A stretch of 48,060 nt of DNA from Candidatus Sulfobium mesophilum (GTDB lineage Bacteria; Nitrospirota; Thermodesulfovibrionia; Thermodesulfovibrionales; UBA6898). This document shows positions 7,056-15,027 of this stretch, in pieces. The stretch lies in the NCBI GenBank assembly GCA_900302705.1, contig OUUY01000024.1:1-48060 (forward strand). The letters run 5' to 3'. The position numbers and the translations under genes were made by a program. How positions within the stretch are numbered: the first letter of the stretch is position 1; each line of letters starts with the position of its first letter. The notes below the pieces were generated by a model, which searched no databases, was not told where the DNA came from, and saw only the letters and a program-made list of their open reading frames with translations.

Positions 7056-8354
7056 CTAGCGGTCCCCTTCTTTTCCCTCTACCCTGATAAAGACGCTCTT
7101 GCCGGCTACTATGGACAGCCTGTTTATCTCTTTAAGCGCGGCAAGGACATTTTTTTCCTTTGCTCTGTGGGTAAGAACGACAAGAGGCACTGCCTTGCCC
7201 TCGTGTCTGCCCTTCTGGATCACTGAAACGATACTTATATTGTATTTGCCGAGGATGCCGGAGATCTTTGATAATACCCCTGGTTTATCGATCGCCGAGA
7301 ACCTGAAATAATACATGGACTGCACATCGTCCATCTTCATGAGACTCTTGCCCTTGCGGGAAGGATCAAGTGAAATCCTGCCCACAGAATTGGTGACAAT
7401 ATTCCGAGCTATATCTGCTATATCGCTCACGACCGCGCTTCCAGTTGGCATGTCGCCAGCGCCTCTGCCGTAATAAAGGGTCGAACCCACCGCGTCTCCT
7501 TCAACATAAACCGCGTTGTAAACGCCGTCCACTTTTGATATAAGATATTCCTCCGGAACCATTGTCGGATGTACCCTCAGTTCGACCTTCCCATCCGACT
7601 CCTTAGCTATTGCCAGGAGCTTTAGCTTATATCCAAGTTCCCTGGCAAATTCGATATCCATTGGGGAGATCCAGGATATGCCCTCACGGTATACGTCCTT
7701 GATGCTGAAACGCGGACCATACGAAAGAGAAGCAAGGATTGCAAGCTTGTGGGCAGAGTCTATGCCTTCTATATCGTACGTGGGGTCGGCCTCTGCGTAG
7801 CCAAGTTTCTGGGCTTCTTTCAGGACCTCGGAGAATTCCGCTTTTTCCTCGGTCATCTTGGTAAGTATATAGTTTGTCGTACCGTTGATAATGCCGTACA
7901 CCGCCCTTATCCTGTTGGCCACCAATCCCTCCCTGATGACCTTCACAATCGGTATCCCGCCTGCAACCGAGGCTTCAAAACCAAGCTCGACTTTTTGTTT
8001 CCCTGCCGCCCTGAATATCTCGGCCCCGTGAGTAGCCAAAAGGGCTTTATTAGCGGTGACAACATGCTTGCCTTTGCTGATTGCTTTAAGGATTACATCT
8101 TTTGCAACCGTTGTACCACCGATGAGTTCGACCACGATATGAATATCAGGGTCGTCGAGGAGTTCCTCCGTCTTTGCAGTAAGAATTCCCTTAGGCAGCT
8201 TTATCCCCCTGTCCCTTTTGATATCAAGATCGGCTATTCGTCTAAGGTTGATGTCAATGCCCGTCCTCTCCCTGAGGATGTCCCTGTTGTTTAGGAGAAT
8301 ACTGGCTGTGCCCGTCCCAACTGTTCCAAAACCTATAATCCCTACGTTTATCAT
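7056..8354 (-). CDS. hom: Homoserine dehydrogenase
   Basis: A 432-residue enzyme reducing aspartate semialdehyde to homoserine for threonine and methionine synthesis. A Rossmann fold opens the protein ([12 protein letters not shown]). The catalytic domain contains the family signature around [20 protein letters not shown], with the lysine region [10 protein letters not shown]-terminal ACT domain (about residues 350-425, [18 protein letters not shown]) suggests feedback control by threonine. The ATG overlaps the stop of the preceding aminotransferase by 4 bases (ATGA), so the two are translationally coupled. It is the monofunctional form, without fused aspartokinase. Confidence 0.95.
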   Translation of the reverse strand: MINVGIIGFGTVGTGTASILLNNRDILRERTGIDINLRRIADLDIKRDRGIKLPKGILTAKTEELLDDPDIHIVVELIGGTTVAKDVILKAISKGKHVVTANKALLATHGAEIFRAAGKQKVELGFEASVAGGIPIVKVIREGLVANRIRAVYGIINGTTNYILTKMTEEKAEFSEVLKEAQKLGYAEADPTYDIEGIDSAHKLAILASLSYGPRFSIKDVYREGISWISPMDIEFARELGYKLKLLAIAKESDGKVELRVHPTMVPEEYLISKVDGVYNAVYVEGDAVGSTLYYGRGAGDMPTGSAVVSDIADIARNIVTNSVGRISLDPSRKGKSLMKMDDVQSMYYFRFSAIDKPGVLSKISGILGKYNISIVSVIQKGRHEGKAVPLVVLTHRAKEKNVLAALKEINRLSIVAGKSVFIRVEGKEGDR

Positions 8355-9526
8355 CTGTTTAAAACCCTCTTTATTCCGGCCGCAGCCTGTCTTATTCGGT
8401 GTTCGTTCTCGACGAGGGCAAACCTCACAAAATTGTCTCCCCCTTCTCCGAACCCTATACCCGGAGAAACGGCCACGCCGCCTTTCCTGATAAGGAGTTT
8501 GCAGAACTCAAGAGATCCCATTTTTTGAAAGGCCTCCGGTATCTCGGCCCAGGCAAACATCGTCGCTTTTGGCGGCTCAATTGCCCAGCCCGCCTGTTTG
8601 AGCCCCTTCACCAGCACGTTCCTTCTGCGCTCATAAACGCTCCTGATATCCTCAACGCAGTCCTGAGCACCGCGCAGAGCCACAATGCCTGCGATCTGGA
8701 TAGGCTGAAACATGCCATAATCGAGATAGCTCTTTATCTTTATAAGAGCGCCCACGATCTCTTTGTTCCCGCAACAGAATCCAACTCTCCATCCGGCCAT
8801 CGAATAGCTCTTTGTTAGAGAAAAAAATTCCACTCCCACATCCTTTGCGCCGGGAACCTGGAGAAAACTCGGGGCCTTATAATCGTCATACACAAGGTCG
8901 GCATATGCCAGGTCATGAAGTACAATTATCTTGTTTTCTTTGGCAAAATCAACGACCCTCTTGAAAAAACCGAGGCCATCCACAACCTGTGTCGTCGGAT
9001 TATGGGGGAAGTTCATTATAAGCATCTTCGGTCTCGGCCATGTAGTCTTGTATGCCTTCTCCATCTCTTCGAAAAAGTCTATCCCGGCGCCTATCGGCAC
9101 AGTTCTTACCTCGCCGCCTGCGATAATCACACTATAAGGATGGATCGGGTACGCTGGGGTCGGCGTCAGGACCACATCGCCCGGACCCACAGTGGCCAGG
9201 ACCAGATGCGACAGTCCCTCCTTGGACCCTATCGTCACAACCGCCTCGGATTCAGGATCAAGGTCTACGTCATACCTTCTTTTGTACCACTCACAGATCG
9301 CCATTCTGAGTTGCGTAATCCCCTTTGATGCCGAGTACCGGTGGTTCTTGGGCTTTTTAGCTGCATCTATTAATTTGTCTACTATATGCCTGGGTGTAGC
9401 TCCGTCAGGGTTGCCCATGCCCAGGTCAATGATATCTTCGCCCTTTCGCCTGGCCTCCATCTTGAGGTTATTCACGATGGCAAACACATAGGGGGGCAAT
9501 CTTTTGATCCTGCTGAATTCAAACAT
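8351..9526 (-). CDS. Class I/II PLP aminotransferase, AlaC-like
   Basis: A 391-residue fold-type I aminotransferase. The PLP lysine is in [17 protein letters not shown], preceded by the conserved NFPHNPTTQ and [14 protein letters not shown] motifs and followed by an arginine-bearing C-terminal motif (NFVRFAL). The closest family I recognise is AlaC/YfdZ (glutamate-pyruvate aminotransferase), also close to LL-diaminopimelate aminotransferases. Coupling to homoserine dehydrogenase suggests a role in the aspartate-family or alanine pathways. The exact donor and acceptor cannot be read from sequence. Confidence 0.88.
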   Translation of the reverse strand: MFEFSRIKRLPPYVFAIVNNLKMEARRKGEDIIDLGMGNPDGATPRHIVDKLIDAAKKPKNHRYSASKGITQLRMAICEWYKRRYDVDLDPESEAVVTIGSKEGLSHLVLATVGPGDVVLTPTPAYPIHPYSVIIAGGEVRTVPIGAGIDFFEEMEKAYKTTWPRPKMLIMNFPHNPTTQVVDGLGFFKRVVDFAKENKIIVLHDLAYADLVYDDYKAPSFLQVPGAKDVGVEFFSLTKSYSMAGWRVGFCCGNKEIVGALIKIKSYLDYGMFQPIQIAGIVALRGAQDCVEDIRSVYERRRNVLVKGLKQAGWAIEPPKATMFAWAEIPEAFQKMGSLEFCKLLIRKGGVAVSPGIGFGEGGDNFVRFALVENEHRIRQAAAGIKRVLNR

Positions 9527-9558
9527 TCGGTTATCTCTCCTCTCAAAAAAGCCGGATA

Positions 9559-10410
9559 CTAAAGACCAGGGGCCGGGCCGAACATTTCCGCGGCATTCAT
9601 GGAACTCCTGACCAGAGGGCCGGAGGCCACATAACTGAAGCCCATTTCGAGAGCCTTCAATCGAAGATACTCAAAGAAATCAGGGTGAATGTATTCTACC
9701 ACAGGGAGATTGTTCCTCGTAGGTCTAAGATACTGTCCTATTGTGACAACATCACATCCCGCCGCTCTGAGTTCTCTCAAAAGCTCAAGGACCTCTGTTT
9801 GACTTTCACCGAGACCGAGCATAAAGCCTGATTTAGTTATGGTATCAGGAGCTGTTGTTTTGGCATGTTTCAGAACTGATAGTGAACGCCTGAATACGGC
9901 CTGTGGTCTGACAATCGGGTAAAGCCGCTCGACCGTCTCCACGTTATGGTTGAAGACGTCGGGACCGGCATCGAGCACTGTCCTGAGCGCCCCGAAATCA
10001 CCCTGAAAATCAGGTGTCAGAACCTCTATCCTGACCGCAGGCAGCCTCCTCCTCACCGCTGATATTGTTCTGGCGAAATGACCGGCTCCGCCGTCAGGAA
10101 GGTCGTCCCTTGTGACCGACGTGATTACCACATATTTCAGTCCTATCTCTTCCGCGGCATGTGCCACGTTGTCCGGTTCGTTTTCGTCAGGCGGTCCGGG
10201 AACAGACGAACTCACCGAGCAAAAGCCGCAGTTTCTGGTACATTTGGGGCCAAGAATAAGGAACGTGGCAGTCGGCTTCGAAAAACATTCCCAACTGTTA
10301 GGACACCTCGCCTCTTCACAGACCGTAGTAATCCCGTGTTTCCTCAGAATAAGCTTTGTTTCATGCCGGTCTGCGCGGCACTGAGTCCGTATCCAGTCAG
10401 GGAGCCTCAT
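9559..10410 (-). CDS. lipA: Lipoyl synthase
   Basis: A radical-SAM enzyme of 283 residues that inserts two sulfurs into octanoyl groups on lipoyl domains. The auxiliary cluster motif [12 protein letters not shown] (CX4CX5C), the radical-SAM motif CTRNCGFC and the C-terminal serine-ligand motif RSSMNA are all present. I start it at the ATG at 10410 because the protein then begins at the usual place (MRLPDWIR). The open frame reaches 10479, but that extension runs into the terminator hairpin of the cold-shock gene. No Shine-Dalgarno is visible at either start. No lipB or glycine-cleavage gene lies beside it. Confidence 0.93.
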   Translation of the reverse strand: MRLPDWIRTQCRADRHETKLILRKHGITTVCEEARCPNSWECFSKPTATFLILGPKCTRNCGFCSVSSSVPGPPDENEPDNVAHAAEEIGLKYVVITSVTRDDLPDGGAGHFARTISAVRRRLPAVRIEVLTPDFQGDFGALRTVLDAGPDVFNHNVETVERLYPIVRPQAVFRRSLSVLKHAKTTAPDTITKSGFMLGLGESQTEVLELLRELRAAGCDVVTIGQYLRPTRNNLPVVEYIHPDFFEYLRLKALEMGFSYVASGPLVRSSMNAAEMFGPAPGL

Positions 10411-10464
10411 CGATATAAAAATAAATAAATTGCAGGACTTTGTCAAATCAGGCAGGAGAAAATC

Positions 10465-10505
10465 AAAGGCCTGTCTCATGCTTAAAACTAAAAAGACAGG
10501 CCTTT
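10465..10505 (-). terminator. Rho-independent terminator of the cold-shock gene
   Basis: A perfect 12-bp inverted repeat, AAAGGCCTGTCT (10465-10476) and AGACAGGCCTTT (10494-10505), with a 17-base loop, just downstream of the cold-shock gene. Read on the minus strand it is followed by a short T-rich stretch. Confidence 0.75.
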
Positions 10506-10531
10506 AAAAAATCAGTCAATAAATATTCAGA

Positions 10532-10735
10532 TTAAATTTTTGTCACATTTATCGCCTTCGGTCCTTTCGCACCTTCCTCAATGTCGAACTTGACTCTTTG
10601 TCCCTCTGCTAGGGTTTTGAAACCCTCTCCCGTGATTGAAGAGTAATGGACAAAGATATCCTGGCCGTTGTCCTGCTGGATAAAGCCATACCCTTTCTTT
10701 TCGTTAAACCACTTGATAGTCCCTTCTACTGACAT
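10532..10735 (-). CDS. Cold-shock domain protein (CspA family)
   Basis: Sixty-seven residues forming one OB-fold cold-shock domain. RNP1 (KGYGFIQQ) and RNP2 (DIFVHYSSI) are intact, so it should bind single-stranded RNA or DNA as an RNA chaperone. The Shine-Dalgarno AAGGAGG precedes the ATG. It is a single-gene unit with its own terminator and a leader of roughly 100 bases. Whether it is cold-induced or constitutive cannot be told. Confidence 0.95.
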   Translation of the reverse strand: MSVEGTIKWFNEKKGYGFIQQDNGQDIFVHYSSITGEGFKTLAEGQRVKFDIEEGAKGPKAINVTKI

Positions 10736-10857
10736 ACTGCCTAATTCCTCCTTTTTCCCTTACAGGACGTACTGTTACCCGCCAAGACAGGTTATCATTT
10801 TATACCATGATGGGCTGTTGTTGTCAAGATTAACGAGGTCGCAATATCCCTGCCGCC

Positions 10858-11427
10858 CTATAGCCACTTAACACAAGGCGGCTTCTTCTGGGGAGGATCG
10901 GGAAATAACCTGGGATACCCAAGCACAATAGGACCATAAATCTTCTCATCCTCCTTAAGATCAAGCGCCTTTAAGACATCCGCGTCTTCTGTCACCATTG
11001 ATCCGAACCCGACCCAGCAGCTTCCTATGCCTAATGAATAGGCCGCAAGCATAATATTTTCACAGGCCAGTGGGCAGGAGTGATCCGCATACCGCCCCGA
11101 GCCAATCACGAAGATTACAGCCGGAGCGGAATAATAAATCGGGTCTTCCAGCTCACCATAGCGTTTCATGATCTGCGCATATCTGTCAGGATCAAATTCC
11201 CTAACGTTTTCAAGTATCTTTTTTGCGTTGGGCAGAGCAGCGCGGAGGAGCTTCTTTTTAAGGCTCTTGTCTTCTATGATGACGAACCTCCAGGGCTGGC
11301 TGTTCATCGCCGAAGGGGCCTGATTGCCGGCATCGATTATTATATCCAGAATATCCCTGGGCACCGGCCTGTCCTCGTATGACCTGACCGATCTTCTTTT
11401 CTTAATCGCCTCGATAACCGGGTTCAT
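10858..11427 (-). CDS. Nitroreductase-family flavoprotein
   Basis: A 189-residue FMN-dependent oxidoreductase of the nitroreductase superfamily. The typical N-terminus is present (IKKRRSVRSYEDRPV, FMN phosphate contacts), as are QAPSAMNSQPWRFVI and the later glycine-rich GIGSCWVGF region. The ATG at 11427 is chosen over one 8 codons earlier because GAAGGAGGAA precedes it. It follows modE by 57 bases on the same strand and may be the last gene of the nap transcript. The substrate (quinone, nitro compound or other) is unknown. Confidence 0.85.
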   Translation of the reverse strand: MNPVIEAIKKRRSVRSYEDRPVPRDILDIIIDAGNQAPSAMNSQPWRFVIIEDKSLKKKLLRAALPNAKKILENVREFDPDRYAQIMKRYGELEDPIYYSAPAVIFVIGSGRYADHSCPLACENIMLAAYSLGIGSCWVGFGSMVTEDADVLKALDLKEDEKIYGPIVLGYPRLFPDPPQKKPPCVKWL

Positions 11428-11484
11428 AACTTCCTCCTTCTGTACGGACAATATAGCGTTTAAAATGCAGACGTGGAAGCCCGT

Positions 11485-11832
11485 CTATGAATCATTCGCC
11501 CTGAACATGGAATTGAATCTGTCGTCGACGATCTCTCTTATGCCCTCATCAATGGCCTCATATTTCTTAAGGAAATCCCTTGCGTCGTTGGTAAGGGCAG
11601 CGCCCCCGCCGTGCCTGCCTCCCGTCTGTCTGTCAATGAGTTTGAGACCGAGCCGTTCTTCCATCACCTTTATGTATCCCCAGGCTTTTCTATAGGAAAT
11701 GTTTATCTCCCTTGCAGCCTGGCTGATTGAACCGAGCCTGTCTATGGCCTCAAGAAGAAACCTTCTGCCCCTTCCGAAGACAGGTTTCCCGCCGACCTCG
11801 ATCCATATTTTTGATTTGATCTTTATGTCCAT
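11485..11832 (-). CDS. ModE-type DNA-binding regulator, HTH domain only
   Basis: A 115-residue protein matching the N-terminal winged helix-turn-helix of ModE (COG2005): GRGRRFLLEAIDRLGSISQA, then AAREINISYRKAWGYIKVME, then GGRHGGGAALT. It lacks the two C-terminal Mop-like molybdate-binding domains of E. coli ModE, so it probably does not sense molybdate itself or needs a partner. I choose the ATG at 11832; a TTG at 11871 would couple to the fmdE stop but places an operator-like palindrome inside the gene. As the sixth gene behind napA it probably regulates the molybdoenzyme operon or molybdate uptake elsewhere. Confidence 0.8.
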   Translation of the reverse strand: MDIKIKSKIWIEVGGKPVFGRGRRFLLEAIDRLGSISQAAREINISYRKAWGYIKVMEERLGLKLIDRQTGGRHGGGAALTNDARDFLKKYEAIDEGIREIVDDRFNSMFRANDS

Positions 11833-11840
11833 TGCCAACC

Positions 11841-11863
11841 CGCTATGCAAAAATTGCATAACG
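11841..11863. promoter_or_regulatory. ModE-box-like palindrome before modE
   Basis: CGCTATGCAA (11841-11850), three A, then TTGCATAACG (11854-11863) form a 10-bp inverted repeat with one mismatch. The outer CGCTAT...ATAACG halves match those I recall for the E. coli ModE operator (CGCTATATA - spacer - TATATAACG), with nearly the same overall length. It lies 9 bases upstream of the modE ATG. Confidence 0.6.
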
Positions 11864-11867
11864 TACT

Positions 11868-12488
11868 TCAAAAAATATCACGCTCCGGATATTCATAATA
11901 TCGCGAATCCGAACAGGCCCTGCACAGCACTCTTCCTTCCTTATAAATCTCTCTCAGGTCCTGGACATACTCACCGCAGTCATCGCATCTGATCCTTCGC
12001 ATTGACCTGCCGGGCATATCCTCAGGATTCAGCTTAACTATGACTTCCATGACATCAAAAAGCTCCCTGTCAGGCAATATCTTGTATGCCTCAAGCTGGG
12101 CCGAATACTTATGCTTTATGTCAGGAAAAAGCTCGTCAGCCTTCTGCCGTGATTCCTCTTTCGCGACGATCCTTATCGCCTTGCCTGTTTTTAGATTCAT
12201 ATAAGTTGCTGCCATCTTCCCATAGTCCATAAGTTTCATCGTCCTGCGCCCAAGACTGCAGCCGGTCACTGATTGGATAGCGTCTGTTAGACACCTGGCC
12301 ATTTCGACAAAGACCATGATGCTCTTTCTGTCTTGTCCTTTCGGGTCTGCAATTCCAACCTCGGACAGCCCCAGCATCGACATCTTCACCCCCAGCACCT
12401 GCCCTGGGCATAAATGGCCGTGCATTCTGACCGACTCTTCGAGCAACCTTTGAAAATAGTCTATTTGATTTGTGTCCTTAACTGTCAT
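11868..12488 (-). CDS. FmdE-family protein with zinc ribbon
   Basis: A 206-residue protein with an N-terminal FmdE domain (HGHLCPGQVLG, CSLGRRTMKLMDYGKMA) and a C-terminal four-cysteine zinc ribbon (CDDCGEYV and CRACSD, about residues 168-195). FmdE was named as a subunit co-purifying with molybdenum formylmethanofuran dehydrogenase, and bacterial versions are repeatedly found beside molybdoenzymes. The coupling here (its ATG overlaps the napD stop as ATGA) links it to the periplasmic nitrate reductase. I infer a role in cofactor handling or assembly; no enzyme activity is established. It is cytosolic, with no signal or membrane segment. Confidence 0.88.
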   Translation of the reverse strand: MTVKDTNQIDYFQRLLEESVRMHGHLCPGQVLGVKMSMLGLSEVGIADPKGQDRKSIMVFVEMARCLTDAIQSVTGCSLGRRTMKLMDYGKMAATYMNLKTGKAIRIVAKEESRQKADELFPDIKHKYSAQLEAYKILPDRELFDVMEVIVKLNPEDMPGRSMRRIRCDDCGEYVQDLREIYKEGRVLCRACSDSRYYEYPERDIF

Positions 12489-12796
12489 AGATCAGAAGAA
12501 AGCGTCTTGAGCGCATTCGGCACAGCATCCCTGTTTAGATTGAGCTTGTCAAGACTCAGCGCGGTCTCATCCTCACTATAAGAATAGGCGAGGTCGGCAC
12601 AGAGCACGTCCGGCAGCTCCATGATTTCGCGCAGTTTCCGGATCTCCTCATTCGTGTCCTTTCCCTGCAGAGTGATGACAATCTTGCCCTTGTCGTCACG
12701 GAAATGAACTTCGCACAAGCCCGACGTCTTCAATCTCTCGATGACCTGCTCGAGATGTTCAGGCGCTGTTTTAACAACTATCCCTGAGATATTCAT
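12485..12796 (-). CDS. napD: NapD, chaperone for the NapA Tat signal
   Basis: A 103-residue cytosolic protein with the NapD ferredoxin-like fold (MNISGIVVKTAPEHLEQVIE, VHFRDDKGKIVITLQG). The family binds the twin-arginine signal peptide of NapA and holds back export until the molybdenum cofactor is inserted. The start at 12796 gives the standard N-terminus and overlaps the napB stop as ATGA. The last ~25 residues (LDKLNLNRDAVPNAL) extend beyond the usual fold. Confidence 0.88.
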   Translation of the reverse strand: MNISGIVVKTAPEHLEQVIERLKTSGLCEVHFRDDKGKIVITLQGKDTNEEIRKLREIMELPDVLCADLAYSYSEDETALSLDKLNLNRDAVPNALKTLSSDL

Positions 12797-13350
12797 TCCG
12801 CTTTTACCCCTTCGTTCAGGGAATCTAGGAGGTTCGAGCTTGTCCGGCTCTTTTTGGACCTGAAGTCGGCCTTGAACTGATTTTTGATGGGCTCCGGCAA
12901 GCTCACCTGAGGCACATGGCACTCAAGGCAGGAATATCGTTTACCATCAAGCTTGCCGCCAAGATCTTTTCCTGTCTCCATATCAAAAAAGTGTGACTTT
13001 GGCATAGCTGTTGCGCCGATGCCCCCTGCAGTTTCAGGCATATGGCAGTTGAGGCATGCGTTATTTGTTTCTGCGAGAGGCAGCATGCCGGTCAGGTCAT
13101 GGGGGATAAGCGGTGGGCTGTTCTCAAAGGCCCGCTCTATCCGTTTGCTCTTTCCAGGCTCCTTATGTGAGTACTCTCCATGTTTCGGCTCGACCTTCTC
13201 CTCTTCATATACCGAGCCTTTTCTGATACCTAATTCGTCCTCGCTTTTTTCCTTGTGCTTATGCTCACCTGCAGCAGCGGGCATTGCGCCGATTGCCAAT
13301 ATGACAGCTATCGAAGCTGCCAACAATCCTTGTCTCCATATGGCGTTCAT
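12793..13350 (-). CDS. napB: NapB, periplasmic di-heme cytochrome c subunit
   Basis: A 185-residue exported electron-transfer subunit of periplasmic nitrate reductase. A signal peptide covers residues 1-27 (cleaved around PAAAG). Two heme motifs, CLNCH (99-103) and CLECH (141-145), sit in the NapB pattern NNACLNCHMPE and CHVPQ, with histidines such as His120 (PKSHF) as likely distal ligands. A charged His/Lys/Glu-rich stretch follows the signal. AAAGGAGG precedes the ATG at 13350; the open frame upstream of it lacks signal-peptide character. It should pass electrons from NapH/NapG to NapA. Confidence 0.92.
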   Translation of the reverse strand: MNAIWRQGLLAASIAVILAIGAMPAAAGEHKHKEKSEDELGIRKGSVYEEEKVEPKHGEYSHKEPGKSKRIERAFENSPPLIPHDLTGMLPLAETNNACLNCHMPETAGGIGATAMPKSHFFDMETGKDLGGKLDGKRYSCLECHVPQVSLPEPIKNQFKADFRSKKSRTSSNLLDSLNEGVKAE

Positions 13351-13369
13351 GGAAGCCTCCTTTAGATGT

Positions 13370-14197
13370 TCACGCATTGCCGGTTTTATATTTTTCCACA
13401 GAGAACCGGGCACCAAACTTCATCGCGTCAAAGTCACAAACCTCGATGCACCGGCCGCAGTTGGTGCACTCGCCCGAAAGCACTGCACCGCTTCTTTCCC
13501 CAACCATCGGAAGAACCTGACGCTCGGGGCATATCCGCAGGCATTTCATGCATAGTGTACATTTCCCGCTGCTGTGCCTCACCCTTAGCAGGCTGAAACT
13601 CGTTAAAAGCGAATAAAACGCTCCAAGCGGACAAAGATGACCGCAGAACCCATGTTTCACCAAAAACAGATCAAAGATAAATACCGAAAACACAATTGTC
13701 CATCCGATGCCCATGCCAAAGATTATGCCTCTATGAAGCATGGACACGGGGCTAATCCATTCAAACGCAGCAATCCCCGTTAAAGCGGAAACAGCGAGGC
13801 TTACGCCCATAGCCCAGTACCGCGAATTCCTGTTTAAAGTAAAACTCCTCCCCTGCGAATCGAGCCCCATTATTTCCCGCAGCCAGTTCGCAGCATCCGT
13901 GATGATGTTGAGCGGGCACACCCAGCTGCAAAACGCCCTGCCGACAACCATCCCAAAAAAGAGTGCGACGAAAAGGGCGCCGATAATAGCTTCTTCTGCC
14001 ACGATCTTTCCTGAAGCCAGTATTTGAAGGACGGCAAAAGGATCTGTCAGAGATATGGCTTCAAAAAGTCTGGAACTGCTGAGGTTGCCCCTCAGTGCCG
14101 GCCACCCATACAGACTGCCCCCTACAAAAAGGATAATGATCGATGTCTGCACTATCCTTCTGGCAGCTATAAATCTGTATTTCTTAAATAGCGGCAT
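13370..14197 (-). CDS. napH: NapH, membrane quinol dehydrogenase subunit
   Basis: A 275-residue integral membrane ferredoxin with four membrane helices. Two CX3CP motifs lie at the cytoplasmic side (CSWVCP, CGHLCPLG). Two [4Fe-4S] sites are at the C-terminus (CTLCMKCLRICP and CTNCGRCIEVCDFDAM). With NapG it replaces NapC as the menaquinol oxidase of the nitrate reductase in epsilonproteobacteria and others; napC is absent here. It begins 1 base after the napG stop. Confidence 0.93.
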   Translation of the reverse strand: MPLFKKYRFIAARRIVQTSIIILFVGGSLYGWPALRGNLSSSRLFEAISLTDPFAVLQILASGKIVAEEAIIGALFVALFFGMVVGRAFCSWVCPLNIITDAANWLREIMGLDSQGRSFTLNRNSRYWAMGVSLAVSALTGIAAFEWISPVSMLHRGIIFGMGIGWTIVFSVFIFDLFLVKHGFCGHLCPLGAFYSLLTSFSLLRVRHSSGKCTLCMKCLRICPERQVLPMVGERSGAVLSGECTNCGRCIEVCDFDAMKFGARFSVEKYKTGNA

Positions 14198-14198
14198 A

Positions 14199-14984
14199 TC
14201 AGAGGTCTCCCTTGTTCAGATAATCAAGCGCTTTTTTTTCAGATCTCGGTGTTACTGTCTCTGTCTCATCAGGCAGCCCCTCAATCCGCTCCTCATCGCC
14301 GCTTTCCCATCCTCTGACGTACCTCGCTGAGGATTCTCCCATAACAGCGTCTCTCGGAAGCACAAAGATCGAAGCCTTTTGATTGATGCACGCTCGCTCG
14401 CACATTCCGCATCCGGTGCAGTGATCGCTATGCACAACAGGGGCCAGGATCGCATGCTTGCCGGTCCTTTCATTTCGAACATACTCCACCGTTACAGCCT
14501 TGTCCATCACAGGGCAGGACCGGTAACAGGCATCGCACTGAATGCCCCAGTAAGCGATGCAGGTCTCCCGGTCAATCACCGCAAGGCCTATCTTTGAAAG
14601 ATTGACGTTCAGTCTTCTTTTGCCCTGTTCATCCCTGTCGCTTACTAAAGACCGGTCAAGCGCCCCTGTAGGGCAGGCTACCGTACAGGGTATTTCCCTG
14701 CACATCCTGCAGGGGTTTTCCCTCATCTTAAAATAAGGCGTACCGACCGGTCTCTCGTCTCCGGGCCTTGCAAGGATAAGCGACTGAAAGGGGCATGCCT
14801 CGACACAAAGACCGCACTTGGTACATTTTAAAAGGAAATCCTGTTCGGGTATCGCGCCGGGAGGCCTCAGTATATCCGGCCGGGATTTCTTTCCATCGAG
14901 AAAGCCCATCCAGGCAATACCTCCCACAGTCGCGGCCCCCAGGCTTCTGATCATGCCGGCCAGGAACCTCCTTCTCTCAGGCAT
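14199..14984 (-). CDS. napG: NapG, periplasmic iron-sulfur subunit
   Basis: A 261-residue Tat-exported protein (twin arginines in PERRRFLAGMIRS) carrying four [4Fe-4S] motifs: CTKCGLCVEACPF, CRMCREIPCTVACP, CDACYRSCP and CTGCGMCERACI. It forms the NapGH quinol-oxidising module together with NapH. I start at the ATG at 14984, preceded by GGGGAGGAA; the 12 extra codons upstream would put residues before the Tat motif. napA ends 43 bases upstream of this start. Confidence 0.93.
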   Translation of the reverse strand: MPERRRFLAGMIRSLGAATVGGIAWMGFLDGKKSRPDILRPPGAIPEQDFLLKCTKCGLCVEACPFQSLILARPGDERPVGTPYFKMRENPCRMCREIPCTVACPTGALDRSLVSDRDEQGKRRLNVNLSKIGLAVIDRETCIAYWGIQCDACYRSCPVMDKAVTVEYVRNERTGKHAILAPVVHSDHCTGCGMCERACINQKASIFVLPRDAVMGESSARYVRGWESGDEERIEGLPDETETVTPRSEKKALDYLNKGDL

Positions 14985-15027
14985 CTTTTCCTCCCCTTGC
15001 CCGCTTCTCATATTTGCCAAACACCCT

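Noticed and set aside
10411-10479. 23-codon N-terminal extension of lipA
   Set aside because: It reaches into the cold-shock terminator hairpin; LipA proteins normally begin close to the later ATG.
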